Assembly (NCBI GenBank): GCA_027946555.1
Contig: JAPEVC010000086.1
Span: forward strand, 1-64,000
Reading direction: 5' to 3'
Length of the DNA: 64,000 nucleotides
From: Gnomoniopsis sp. IMI 355080
Lineage: Eukaryota; Ascomycota; Sordariomycetes; Diaporthales; Gnomoniaceae
Below, in pieces: positions 43,301 to 56,500 of this stretch; the first letter of the stretch is position 1; each line of letters opens with the position of its first letter. A program made the translations under genes and the position numbers. A model generated the notes under the pieces. That model saw only the letters and a list, made by a program, of their open reading frames with translations. It made no database searches and was not told where the DNA came from.

Positions 43301-43610
43301 TCACAATATACTTGACAAGGCTTGGGACTGGTGCGGATCTATTGACCTGCCCTGTAGTTGGACAAACGACGATTCGAACGTGGAACAGGTCTTCATTGCC
43401 ATATCGGATGCAAGGGCATTCACGAAGGAGGAATGCAATACATGGAACTATTACATTCCCAAGGAGCGAGACGAGTCGGAGTGGGATCTCTACTATGTGC
43501 TTCTACTTCGGCGGAACTCGGAACGGGCGCTCTGGGAACGTGTGGGCTTGGGAAAGGTCTTTCAAGCTGCTTTTAGCGATGCAGACTGGCAGGAAATCAA
43601 ATTGGGATAG
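40349..43610 (+). CDS. HET-domain protein with long disordered insertion
   Basis: Heterokaryon-incompatibility-type protein. The model has exon 1 at 40349-40406 and exon 2 at 40474-43610, giving 1064 residues. Exon 1 (MAADTFSSTATLVDSAVEV) joined to ADQLCNTCKRLDL relies on a GTCAGG donor, the weakest point; without it the frame is open from 40341. HET core motifs are YIALSYVWGES (about residue 249), RYIWIDSLCIVQD (about 308) and RGWTFQERLLSRRCLVF (about 415). PSWSWCGWVG follows at about 560. Residues from about 605 to 890 are low-complexity: Ser/Gly/Arg-rich, then a poly-Pro run at about 795, then acidic. The conserved HET C-terminal block follows: PILQFWTWQTWFFV, AWDWCGSIDL, WNYYIPKERDESEWDLYYVL and ERVGLGKVFQAAF. 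A CxxC pair (CNTC) lies near the N-terminus. Confidence 0.87.
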
Positions 43611-43818
43611 CTACATGGGTGCTTTGGATGGGTTTATAGAACATTGTTTACTTTTTTGCTATTTAAGACCTAGTTGCGCTCTCAAAACTAATCACCCAAA
43701 CAGTCCACTCGACGCCGAAGAATGCATCCCTCGCAGCCATACCTAGGTAGCCCCCAGACACCCAGCCATGTAAACGTTGCTTTTTGTAAACAATCCAATT
43801 CCGACATTTCAACCAAGC

Positions 43819-45841
43819 TCAAGCAGATCTTCCAGAGGACTTGGAACTAAAAGCCTCCTTTCTATTGAGGTCATGCTCCGTTTGGCGTCGTGCAATCTCC
43901 TTCCGGACCATCTGCTCCCTCTGTTCTGACAGTGATACCCTGCCCCGGCGCAATGTGCCCATTGTGAGAATAATGCCAACTCCTGCAACGATGGCGCAAA
44001 CCATCATGGTCCTTGTGTACGCGTCGTTGTACGTTTTGCGTACGGCAGCTTGCTGAGAGTCTGACAAGCTCTTCAAGGTATTGGAAAGACCTTGAAGCTC
44101 AGCAGCTGGAACGATGCCAATCAACTGAGCTCGCTGTTGAAGAGCAAGGAGGGCAGTCGACATTGAAATACCTACGCTGCCTCCCAGCATGCGGGCTTGG
44201 GCGATTATGCCTTGAGCGGGTGCTAACCAGGAGCTTGTCAGCTTTCGCTTTCTTGACATTGGTCTTTATGAAGCGAGTTCCAGGCTTACCGTGTTCACTA
44301 ATGGGCGCCTCCATTGTCGTGAACATTGTCGCAGAAGATGTAATCATGCCATACCCTAGGCCAATAATAGCCAGAAATCCAACAAATTTGGGCTCCAGCT
44401 GTGGGGAATCAGACACAGTTGTCTCAAGTGCCAGCCCTATCGTGACCATGACAGTAGCCACTGTCATAGTCTCGCTGAGTCTATTCTTCTTGCTGCTGAT
44501 AGCCCCGGTAATGGCACTTCCAAGGCCCGTGGCCCCAAGCATCGGAAGCATTAGAACTCCTGTCATGATTGGGCTTTTACCGTTGACCACTTGCATGCGA
44601 AGAGGAACGGCGAAGAGAGTGGCAAGAAAGGAAAATCCAAGGAACATCGTATTCAGTGTTGTAGCCGTCATGACTCGATTCCGATATAAGGCCAACGGTA
44701 TGGCAGCCATCTTTGTGCTCCACTGACGCTCGAGTATGCCTTCCCATACGAATACTAAGACCCAGCACAGTATTCCAGCCACAAGTGGTCCGATGAAGGC
44801 TCCCTTTGACCATGGGTCGGTTGATTCGTCATCTATACCGGCGTTCTGGAACGAAAATGTGACAAGAACGGAAGCTGCAACGACCAGAAACGATCCCAGG
44901 AAGTCCAGGCCTCTCCAGGATCGACGTTGAATAGTGGGCAGATACTTGTCCTCGGGCCAAGATAAATAAAATGAAACCATGGACACGAATCCAATAGGAG
45001 CGCTGATGAGCATTAGTATGACAGACAACCTTGGAAGAGATACAATTTGAACGATAAGTTGGGCCCATCTACTGACTTGATCCAAAAAATCCATCTCCAC
45101 GAATGCACGCTCGTCAGGGCGCCACCAAGAACGGGACCAAGGACACCAGCCATGGAGATGACTGCTCCAATGATAGGACCAATCATGTTTCTCAGGCTTT
45201 CAGGAGTGACCTCAGGGAAAATTATCATAGTTACAGAGAAACTTTACAGATCAGCCAGGGCTTCAACACTCAAAGAAGTTGGGAAAGAGCGGAAGACTTA
45301 CAGGCCAGACCCGCCGAGCCCCTGGAATGTGCGACAAATGAGCAGAGTGGTCATGTCCCTGGAGAGACCGCAACCGATCGAAAAGGAGAAGAATAGAAGG
45401 TAAGCTGTGAGAAAGGCATTTCGTCGACCAATTACGTCGGCCAGACGGGCAAAAAAGACGGAGCATCCAACAAAGGCCAGGGTGTAAGCCAAGGCGACCC
45501 AATTGATGCGGTCCAAATCTTGAAGTTCAGTACCGATTGAGAACAAGCTGGTTGCAACAATGGAGGTATCTATCATAGCGAGGAAGAGGCCGAGGGAGAC
45601 GCTAGGAGAGGTGTCAGTGCGTGAGGAGGTCGAGGTCCGCGGGTACTTAGCACAACTGAGGTGTCTTGAACACCCGTCGAGTGACGACTCACCCAACACA
45701 AAGAAAGCCGAATCGCCATTTTGGGACATTGGAATCTCTGTAATTCAGAACAGGCTCGATATTCGAGATGTCTTTGATCTGATCATGTGACGGGTGCTCG
45801 TGGGCCGCAGAAGGCACGTCTCGGGACGTCTGGTCGGCCAT
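43819..45841 (-). CDS. MFS multidrug transporter, DHA2 type
   Basis: Drug:H+ antiporter of the 14-helix DHA2 class. Five exons, 45841-45693, 45601-45302, 45241-45077, 45029-44290 and 44222-43819, with consistent phases, give 585 residues. The first membrane segment carries the DHA2 motif C-like run FLAMIDTSIVATSLFSIG. The loop 2-3 motif is FARLADVIGRRNAF. Helix 5 shows ISMAGVLGPVLGGAL, the antiporter motif, followed by SWRWIFWIK. A conserved LLALQQRAQL tail and a charged C-terminus complete it. Exon 3 ends at another GTCAGT donor. The substrate is unknown. The ATG at 45841 is the first in the open frame. It is convergent with the HET gene at 40349-43610 (208 bp between stops). Confidence 0.9.
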
Positions 45842-48800
45842 GATGGCAGACCCAGACAAGGACGTTGTATGCACTAAGACGACTGAGGACACGGAGATCA
45901 GCGGAGAAATGTTGAACAGGTTCCAGTTTATATGGACATATGTTGCACTGTGGAACAGGCGAAGCAGGCTGTCGGTGCTGTGGGAAAGGAAGCCGATGTC
46001 TCAGTGTCCCCTTGAGGAGAGACCTTCTAAAACGTGACCCAGCAGCTTCCGGAGGGCCTCGTTGGTGCAGAACAGGGATTCGACCCGGCGTCGGATTCGG
46101 ATTTGGAATTGACTGTTTGGTACTGTTTTGAATGCAAGAGATGGAAAGGTGTAAGTGACCGTAAGCAATCGGTCATTTTTACATACTAACTTTCATCAGA
46201 TGTAGGAAGATGCAAGGTGAACACTAGAGGCGCTGGAACGTCCGCAGGTGCTTCAGCTGAGCTGAATACCAGTGGCTAAACCATCCTTAGTGCATGTGCA
46301 AGATGATGACATCGTCACTTCCTCACAAACACGCATGGGCTTGTTGGTGAGGTTTGGCAAACGTGAGCACAAAAGCTGAGAGCTTGCTGACAAAGGCACA
46401 TGTTAGCTGAAAAAACAGACATCTTTCGTCCGTATCCTTCAAAGTCCAGGTCCACAACCAAATGCTGTGCCACATCAACCAATGCCGGTACACTACAAAC
46501 CAGCACAGCCGGGGCGGCTGTCAAACAAGCCACAGCTGTATAATCACCATCGGACCCAGCTCACGCCCGCCCCGGAGTCTAGTGTAGTGGTGAGCTCGCA
46601 TATGTCCACACTCGCATTCGCACCGCTACCATGTTCTGGGCGGTGGCCGAAGCGATCCAGACTCCAGACTGGCTTAGACTTCGACCCATTCATCTCAACT
46701 TTATGGTCGACTCTACATGATACTCGGTCACGGTCTCTTGTCCTTGTTGAGGTGGTCAAACAGTAATCGTTTTCGCCGTAAAAGAACCAATGAATGAAGG
46801 GATGGGAAGGCACATCCGGCGCCATCTTACATACAGAGGTTTGCAGACGCTTTGGTGCACCAGATTGTGTCAGAATTACATAGATCTCTGGCTCTACTGG
46901 ATCAGGAGTCATTCTAGGAAAATAAATCGGACTTTTCAATCTTGTGTAACGCTTGTACTGCCCAAGGTATACAGCGTCCTTCCGAGTGCCGTTATGTGTT
47001 AACCCAGTGCTCTACGGATACTTGCACCAAAATCAGCGCCGTGTCCCTTACTAACCCAGGCAGCTCTCGAATGCGGCCATAAATCCGCGTTTTCAGGGCA
47101 TGACTGCGGAACTATCTGAGAGTAGCCGTTTGTAGGGCTATTGGTGTCCGGTCGGTTCGCTCAAAAGAGGGTTTCCAATCTGATATGCAAACATTCTTTG
47201 CCTAGGTATATAGGTAAAACACCTACTCAGGTATATATATTCAAAGTGTATTTAGGTAATTCTGCACTCTTGCAAATCCATGATCCATAACGTGGGCTTC
47301 AAGGGATGTCTGGATCTAGTATCACATTTCAATAGAGATGAAAGTTCTAGATGCTTGAATAGCGAAGCTAGAGATTCTTCCGAATTTCAAGAAACCATAA
47401 ATCAAACCCAACAGGTAAAGGTTGCAGCTTGAGATTCACCTGATAGGCCGTAGCCTGTTTTTAGTAAAAACTTCAATTGTTATAGACCTCTATGAGAACA
47501 CTTGTTTCTCTAGATTTTCCTGACTTTGCAATCTTCTATGCGTCCGCAATACTTGGACAACATTGGTATTAGAATGACACCATTGTACTATACTGTATTT
47601 GTGCCCTCATCGTGACAACACTCCCCATTGGTCATTTAGTGAAAGGCAAATTGCTTGTCTTACTTGGGTGTCGTGAATGAGATCTCATTTCTTGGCCCAT
47701 GATATACTGAACATACAAGATAAAGAAGTGACCGTGGCAAGTTTCGTGACTCAACATGTGATGACAATGGTGGACCACTTGGACAGGCTCACAACTCAGC
47801 TAATATGAAGGGCTTGTCTAGTTATTTGCTACAATAATGTCAAGAAGGGGACTATAATACGTTTGTTGTCCACATTTCATCGAAGGATCACGTTTGGAAA
47901 TGCACTTACCGTCAGTGATTTGACTTCTGTGATATGAAGCTACCTACCTAGGTAGAGGCCTGAGCATCTGCTCCTCGAGGGTAGGGTCCTGATGGAATTG
48001 GTAATTACGTCGGCTTAGAATTTCATACTTTCGAGTGGCAACGAAGATCCATCCCAAAGCTGCCCAGGTATTCTATGCTCTAATGTTCCAAGACCAGACA
48101 ATTATGATCAAATTGCAACATGCCGCATTGCTCTCGCTTGACTCCTAGCTGCATCAAAACACTGAGTACCGACATCTGGCTATCAAGTTTGCGATTGCAA
48201 AGCGCAGTGATCTCACTCAACATATCGATCAGGAAGGTAACAAAGGTTTGCCCAAACGGTCACTTCACATACTGCAGTACTGGGTACCGACAAACCGGAC
48301 ACCCTGGGTAGAGTGGTGAACCTGCAGTGCGGCATCAGTCATCTAACGTCTGTCGGTATTCACAATCGTCAAACGCCACCGGAGAAAAAAGATGTGCATT
48401 TATATGCAATACATACATACAGCTCGCACCTGGGCACGCTACCAACGCCCCAATAATTGGAACTAGCGCTGATCTGCATTTCAAGCAACTACATAGGACT
48501 CATCCTACCTACCTACCTAAGGTACTGCACCCCACAAAAGACGACGTTGCTCTGGTCGGGCTCCCTTGGCATCTGCACCCTGAACTCGAGAGCGTAAGAC
48601 ACTGCAGCTCGGAGGCAAGCAGGTGATCAAGTCTTGCTGCTCATAATTCCTCGAACACGCACAGTCCCCCCTCAGTCACCAGCCACCGAGCCTACAGGGT
48701 CATTTGATGACCTAGTTTGCCCTGTTCTTTGACACCTCAAGAGGATTCAGGGCCGAAGGGCCTACGACCCTCCCCGCACACCCACATGGCGGCTTTCTCC

Positions 48801-51146
48801 ATACGCCCGAAGAAGCCATAATCATGGTCGACTCCCTGCGTGACGCTGAATCGACCATTATGACAGACAGAACCTATACAAGGGCCAAACCTACCTGGGC
48901 AGCTCCAACGCACTGATGTCTACCCGGGGCCGGGTTGTTCAGGAAAACCGGTCTATGAATACCACATAGCATGTACAAATACTACCTGAGGTCAACGGTG
49001 GACCTGAACCAGGGAGAACCCAGATCTTAGTAGGTGAAATGGGTCCTGTTCCTGAGGTTCATTGAAAGTGGAGCCACACCCTGGAGAAGTAACGTCGGCC
49101 TCATTTACCCCGGATTCTAGGCTTCAGATCCGTCGACAAAATATAGCAAGACTAGAATTTGACGTCTCGCGACGGGCCGTCTCTCCATATTGACTCCGTG
49201 ACGGCCCACATGTTCTGCTTTCTTCCACGCCAATCGCAAAGGGACTATAATTTCATGCACCCCCCCCCCGGAAAACCCACCGTTGGCCTCCTATTCGCCT
49301 CCTTAACATTATGCGTGAGGGCATCACGGGTGTCTTAGCACTTGAGTGGCCCGGATTGAACGCCGAAGGAACGTTCCCCTTCCAATCGACCTCTTTTCTA
49401 CAACCCTTTTTGCGAGTCATCTTGTAGGACTGTCACGGCCCGGACATTCCTTCACCTCCTTTGCCGTTGAAGCGTGGGAGCCCCCGCAGTTCACGGCGGA
49501 AAGGGACCAGAGACTTTCCGTCGTGAGGCCCTGCGTCTCGCCGAGAAAAGACAAATGAGGGGGCCAAATGTGTCATATGCCCCAGATTCGCATCTGTAGG
49601 TCGACGCACGATACCACCCATAGCTCTCATTAGCTCACACTACCAGCCGAGAGCGATCGATGCAGGACCCTGAAGTTAGAGGCCTTCATCGACTAGACCA
49701 AATGGGGTCTGATTGGTGGCAAAGGCATTCAAAATTCGCAGCTCATGCCCTGCTATACAAACTATTCTTAGGAATGGAATGGCATTGATCTGCAATGGCT
49801 AAAGTGATCTGCTCTGTAGTGATGTGCTCTGTCAACTTGGCCAAACTTTGGCAGCAGAGGGTACCACAAAGCTTGGTTGAGAGACGCAGCCAGGGCAGCT
49901 CCCAGGAGAAACAGTAGTGAGGTACCTAGATGTATACCAAAATACGCAGCTTAGGGAACTACACACCGTTGGGGTGCCCATGTGCCCATGTGCCCTGGTG
50001 CCCAGCCACAGCCTGCCTGCCAGCCAGCCTGCCAGCATGGTACAGTGGTGAACGCCCTTGACTGCGGGATTCTTCCGGCCCCTCTTATTAAACACACCTA
50101 TTCAGCCGGAGTTCCCGCCAGCTTCTTGGTCGAGTGTAGCTCCTTGTAGCTCCTTGAAGACTGCTGGGATGCCAGGGTTTGTATCAAGTTGCGCTGCGGG
50201 AACTTTAGGTTCAAGCTACAAGGAGGCTCTGATAGGGTTGGTCAGCCTGTCCCAGCAAAGCGACGTCGTCCCTACTCGTCTCAATACCAAGAGGCGGAAT
50301 CAACACGCGACGAAGTCAGTCGATGTCGGCACAACTCGCGTCTTGCTTTCATTGTGAATGAGGAAATTATGACTTCGAGCTTGCTGTTGCCCGTAGGATC
50401 ATCGAAATGATCCTATAATGAGAAACCTTGTGGGTGCTTGGGTCTTGTCATCACACCGCATCTCATCAGTTACCTGTTCAGTATGCACATACAGTACAAC
50501 ACTGCCTGATGCGTGTCCATTGCACCGACACCCGTGAGGTAGTATTCTCTCGTAGTTCACTCGCAGAGTGCCATACACGGCTCCCGGACCCAATATGATT
50601 CAAAAAAATCTACCCCATGGGGAACCGCAGCGTGGCGTCTTGTGCTGCATGGCGCTTGAGCAACCGTACGGCACGTATTGAGTACACTTGTACGGCAGAT
50701 GTCGGACCTGCATCTTGCGTTCATTGTACCTCGCTTACTGCAGATCGATTTGCTTCTTGTACCTGAACGGTGGAAGGTAGGTACTTTGTCATGCTTGCAA
50801 AGATTGCATCCGGATGATACCGTGCTGTTCAATCTTATTCGTTGTCCTGGTGGGTGGATAATAGCTGTCTTATGCCACACCCTCTTATCCCAAACCGTAC
50901 CCGCTTGCGTAAAGGCAAAATTCCGTCCCAAATTTTGGGTTTTGTGACTCGTTCAATTCATGCCACCCCATTCATCAATGAAACAAAGAGGTATACGCAA
51001 ACCATATGACACAGTCCCCCAAGAAATCAACGACCCGTAACTCCGGTTAGCGTCAACAGACCCGCCCGAAAACAAGGCAACGCGCCGAAAGAGGAAAAGA
51101 ACAAACCCCCAAGGCTGTACCTGAACATGCATCGTCGTCTCCACAC
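45842..51146. other. 5.3-kb gene-poor region
   Basis: No gene is supported. Three things were seen. First, at 46025-46280 a possible Cys-containing small gene on the plus strand, with a plausible intron but no clear start. Second, several CCTAGG-centred palindromes (47201, 47945) and a run of CCTA/CTAC units at 48508. Third, a run of ten C at 49260 and short tandem units near 49976-50035. Open frames reach about 130 codons but have no recognised motifs. It could hold long UTRs or regulatory DNA of the Zn2Cys6 gene, or decayed sequence. Confidence 0.45.
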
Positions 51147-53551
51147 TCAGTGCACAAAACCGTAACCAATCTCCATAGCGCCGGGATGCCCAGCCGTAGA
51201 CAGCAGGCTGTAGTCCATAGGCAACCCCATACCACCATCATGGACACCAGAATATGGGTCAAGGCCGATCTCTTCCGCATTGGGAGCCCAGTAGGTCCCA
51301 TCAGGATCCATGAGCATACCCTGTTGGTCGAGCATGCCCATCATGGACATACCCTCAGGGCCGTCCAGACCGATAGGTGACATCAGCTGCTCGTCGGCAG
51401 AAGAAGTGGCAAACAGACCGCTCATTCCTTGTGGGCTCATGAAGCTCTCAAGAGGCGTGTCGGACTGACCGCGCGTGTGTGCGATCATCCGACTAGCCTC
51501 GTACATGCGCGAAATGACCTCACGGCTGCGACGAGCAGCGAGGGACCAGTCCTCCATAGCCTCCAGTAGCTCGATGATGGTCTCGATTTGCTTATTCCAA
51601 TCGGCGACACGCGGGCTATTGTATTGCCAAAAGATGGAGACCAGGGGCACCATGGCCGCCTGGTAGAGAAACCAAACAGCGTTCCATCCGGACATCTGGT
51701 TGCGGCTCCACTCGCGTGCGATGTCATCCACCGTGTGCTTGGCTAGCTCGCGGCACATTTCCACGGCAGCGATATCCGACTCAGTGGCAGCCGTAGCATT
51801 GCTGCTGGCTAGGCTGAGGAGAACCGGGCGGTGGATGAGCATGCGTAGATTCTGATAGCGCCACTTCATGATGCAGCGAGCAATGTATAGAGGCTCGGCG
51901 CAAGGGTCCGTAGTTCGCAGCAGCCAGGGCAAATTGCTGTACCAGTTGACAAGCTGGCCGTCGAGGCTGTGACGATCATCGGAGGTCAGGAGAGGTGCCA
52001 CCGCGAGCATGTCCTGGATGGACGTGGCTATCTTGCAGAACTTGATGTTCTCGATAAGTGGAAGAATACCCGCGTGCTGAGCAGAGTCCCGATTGGGGTT
52101 GATGCCGAATTCGGGAGCTCGAATATTGACAGCTGGCCCCCAACGCCCGAAAGATGGGCGACCCATTGTTGTCGTAGCCCAAGTATCCAGGCAGAACAAG
52201 CTCCACCAAGTACGTCTCCGTGTCTCTGCAGCAGAAACATCGTTTTGGCTCTGAGCCAAGCTCTCCCTGTGGAGACCAAGGGCACTCGCCATTCTGATGG
52301 TTCCTCCGAGCACTGCGTTCGCCATATTCGGCCTGTTGATGTAGTGAAGGTAGTAGCCGCCGATGAGTGCCAGAGCCTGGACAGTCTCAATGTGACTGCT
52401 GCCGAAGGAATCGAGAGGCAAGTATTCCATTGCCCGGTTATAGTAATTGATATGATTGTAGTCGTCGGACTTCATGGCCACAATGCTGCCCATGGCAAAG
52501 ACCATGTTAAGCAGCGCAAGCCAAGGGGCGTCGAATCTCTGTCCCTCCAAGTAGTCTGCGCGGAAAGACGTCTCGTCAAGCATGGGAATGAAGACATGTA
52601 TCCTCTTAAAATAGGCGTCGATCAGTGTTTGTCCCTTCCACGACCACGGTATCCTCTGTGGGTCTTTTTGAGGAGTCGACTTTGTGCGCGAGGTAGGGAA
52701 GCTGGCTGGGACTTCGGAAGTCTTGAGCGGCGCGCTCAAGGCGCTTCTGAGCTGAGGTTGCACCTTGAGCATGACCATCAAGGCGGCCTTGATGGACGAG
52801 GCTCCTAAGTAGGAAGTCTGGCGGTCTACGGAGAAGGACAATGCGTTGACGTCGTCTGCCTCTGGCGGGATTGCATCTGTGCCTCTTCTCTCCTCGTCCC
52901 AGTCGGTATCGGGCACTTGTTCAAGGCCGCAAAGGCTCTCTCCAGACGAGGAGCAGATAGGCGAGTCCTGATCGCCAGGAATCGATGAGGTGAGTGGAGG
53001 CGAGGGCAGGCCACCAATGGAATCGCCACCTGATCGGTCTAGGAGGTTGATCAAATCGGAACGCGAGAGTGGCAGAAGTGTTTGGACCTCATGACCGGGA
53101 TAGAGGCGCTTTAGTATCGAACGACACTCTTCTAGAGACTGAGACAAGGCTTCCAAAGTCCTGTTCTGATTAGCTAAGAGCCCATTGAGGGCTGTTCCAC
53201 ACCATAACTACTTACTTGCGTGAAGGAATTACGCGCTGGCGGTGCTTGTCGTAAAAGCAGCGTTTGGGAGCACGGCTTGAGAGGCATTGGCCGCATGGTT
53301 GTTGGCCATCACATCGACTTGGTTTGCCGGGTCAGATGGCGCTTTCTAGTGGAACAATGGGAATATTCAGCTCACATTTTACGCCGTTTGCACTCAGCAC
53401 AAGCGTGCGGTGTTGTTATTCTCTTCGCTGTTGTGCTGGTGGCAGATTTCGGATTTTCCGGTTGCTCTGAAGCTGCCGGCTTTCGTGGAGTAACGCCTTG
53501 GAAAGTATGGAACATGCCCCCTTGGGCAGGTATGGTGATAGTCGGCGGCAT
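51147..53551 (-). CDS. Zn2Cys6 transcription factor with fungal MHR domain
   Basis: Sequence-specific regulator of the binuclear zinc cluster class; target genes unknown. Three exons, 53551-53376, 53317-53216 and 53160-51147, give 763 residues. The cluster starts at residue 51: CAECKRRKIRCDGQQPCGQC, with the sixth Cys in APKRC, so spacing is C-x2-C-x6-C-x5-C-x2-C-x8-C. It is split by an intron after the second Cys. A basic segment (KHRQRVIPSRK) and a helix (LEALSQSLEECRSILKRLYPG), a likely dimerisation coil, follow. The fungal_trans/MHR domain begins near LIDAYFKRIHVFIPMLDETSF and contains TRRRTWWSLFCLDTW. The C-terminus is Met/Gly/Asp-rich, a possible activation region. The gene sits alone between two gene-free stretches of about 5 kb each. 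Confidence 0.92.
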
Positions 53552-56500
53552 GGTCAACAAGTACTATTAAGTGTATGTACAGTTGTTGTAAAGACGCGTT
53601 GGTAGTGACTGGGGCTTGAGAAGCTGATGGATGGGCTCACTGTCGAATGTATACTCTTACAGTGGATATCGTATTTACAGGAAAGATATATTGGGGAAGG
53701 AGTGGCAGCGCAACGTGCATCTGGATGTCTCGATCAAGAGCAAGGGTTTAATTCCACCGTTCTTTCTCTTGATCAAGGGGAGGGACGGACGCATAGGATA
53801 TATATTGCCATTGCATGCCGCTCATGGTATCTGGGAGAGGCGAGGGTGGGGCATGGCCTTGATGGGAATGTGACCATTCGCATGGCCTATGGTCAGGGAT
53901 ATCCAAGCTTGTGTAGAAGCTTGATTGACAGGTATACTGCAAGAAATAAATTGAATGGCAGGGAGACAAACTACATGTAGTAAGGAAGTCTGGCCAGGGT
54001 AGAAGATCTGGATCAAATGTGGACAAGGCGGGTACTAACAAGAAGCCTACGTCCATTGGTGAGCTGCTGAAGTGGTGTGAGAGTGTGGAGGGGAAGGATG
54101 GAAACTGATCAATGCTACTGCATAGTATCTTGGCTTAAGGTTGGCAAGGCCAAGGTGTGGCATCCATACCCAGAGTATCCAGGCACCGCCAGGGCAAGGG
54201 TCCTATTGAGCGGCTCAGGAACCGTTTGACTTAGACTACCCGCCCAGAGTAAGAGGTGCCTTGCGGAAAACCTCGCAGAATCGTGCCGAATTCCGGAGAG
54301 TATGCGAACCCTACCAAACAAAAAGGCGTCAGATGCTAGCTGTCCGGCTGTTTCGAGTCGAGATCCATCTTGCGGGAAAATGGTTTTTCTGAAGAGGAGG
54401 AAAAGGAAGAAAATTTGGAGGACGTGATCAGACGGATAGCCACAGCAGAGAGGCAGGGGAGGTCGCTCACACAGCTACCCAAGCTGTCCAAGCCTAGCTC
54501 TCTACTAAGTAGCCGTCGCTACGAGTGTTTAGTCAGGTTTGTAGCAGCCCTGCGATGGTATTCACTTGTTGTGTACTTACGAAAGATCCGGAAGCCTCAC
54601 AGATCGTCAGGCACATAACGGCGTACAGGGAGGGGACCATGGGGTCGGACGGGTGTACCTGAGATGTATCGGATTGAAGGTCCATAAAGCCTGCGGTACT
54701 GGGGCGTGGCCTGCATGTTGTGACCTGGTGATCTCTTCGGCTGGCAACGCAAGATCGGCTTCTGTACCATGGGGCTGCAAGGATGCATGAGTGAGGGGGA
54801 GCACCAGCTACCATGTACTGTACCATGGCACGCTGGCTGGCTGGCTCGTTGGCGGGCTGTTCACAAAGAGCCGTCAGGCAGGGTTCGGTTCGGCTGTGGC
54901 GCAACAAGGGTCAGGGGTGCCACGGGGTGCCACGGGATACCGCGACAAAGTGTACTTCCGTAGAGTACATACTATGTAGTATCACCGCAACTTCGTAGCG
55001 TTCTGGGTCCTCGCTTTGGGGTGGGTGATGTCGACTAAGCTTCCCTGTTCGTCATCTTGAGGTGTGGTGACGGCTGGCACGAAGCCTCGCATCGGATCCG
55101 GATTTCCTCCTCCTGCTTGTGATCTTGAGAACTACTGCCATTCTCGTCGTCTCGAAACAGAGTCGTTGGGGATCCGGAGTGAAATGGTTCATGAACACTA
55201 ATAATAGTCATCGAACTGACAGGAAATTACTACCATAGTAAGTCGTGACGAGGGATCTCCTTGGGATCCTTAGCTACCCCTTGCTTGCCTCATACGGCAG
55301 CAAGCATAACTGGCAGGACTAGCTAGTAGTAGCGGCCAGGAAAGGACTCGGTGTTTTCAACCACTGCGGTAATGATAGGGGAATTATACAGTCAACGCTA
55401 CTCACAAGAACAAACAAAGGTGTCTTACCCCAGTCAGTGGCGACATGGTGGTATGGATTAGGAAAATATCAACAGAGGAGGCTTGTAACCTTGATGAACA
55501 ACGCGTATGGTCGGTACCTGTGCCCTACCTGTGGGTCTCTCCAATTATCCGAAAGCGTAGCACCTAATCCGATTTCCGAAATGAGCAGAAGTAAGGTGGA
55601 GAGAGTGATGCAGGGCAAGTATCAAACCGCCACACATTTCCCCCCAACAAATTTTTGGTAATGACGACCTGCCATTGCCATGGCAGGGGATGCGTTGGCG
55701 CCAACCAAGTGTCGAGCCACACGAGGCTGTAAACGTCTCGAGTGGGTGGGTGTCTTTGTTGTCCAGGCGCGTAGACATTGCCCAGCTCCAAAGACTGGAG
55801 TTCGTAGTGGTAGCTCGGCTTTGAGGCTCTGTCTCATGACACAAAGTCTAATATATGAGCTTGGCGCTAGGGCTCTCGGTCCACGGCTAGCGATTGGACC
55901 CCGGAAAATGCTGTGTCAAGAGGCTGACGATTTATAAGTTATTACGGTCACAGGTGCTTTTGAGCACTCTTGTTGTCGTCAAGGTCAGTTGGCTTTTGGC
56001 TCAATCTTGCATCAGCACCGTACGTGGGCTTGAACTTGAAGCGACTCGACCAGGGATGGTACTCAACTGCAGAGGGTCGACTTGGAATGCTTGGATATTC
56101 TCGCTCGCTACATTAGTTATTGGTGCCGGATCGCGCTGCAAGACTTAGTTCAGGACCCGTGCGCGAAGAATTTCCGCCCAAAGAATTCGTGGTGGTGTCT
56201 GCTCGGTCCTCCAGATGCACCAAAGACTGCCATGAACTAAGACTGCACCCCGGATTCCCGACTTGATGGTTGCATGTTCCCCAGCTTGCTTGATGATCCT
56301 GCCGGCGCCATGTTCCCCACATCCCCATCTGACCTTGCGTTACAGTACAGCACCACAAGTCTGGCCTCCAGAAAACTTGTAGCGGCTTGGCAACTCGTTG
56401 CCAGTTGGTGGACTGGCCTGTATTACCTATTGCGTCAGTGCGTATACACACACCGGCAGTAACCCAGCAATTTTGCTAGACCAAAAAGTCTTGAACTGTT

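Noticed and set aside
46075..46090. GGGATTCGACCC resembling a tRNA B-box on the minus strand
   Set aside because: No matching A-box or cloverleaf arms at the right distance were found, and the box itself deviates from consensus.
51147..53551. Naming the Zn2Cys6 protein as a specific known regulator (for example of cellulase or mannanase genes)
   Set aside because: The zinc cluster and the following basic region look familiar, but I cannot verify orthology without a search.
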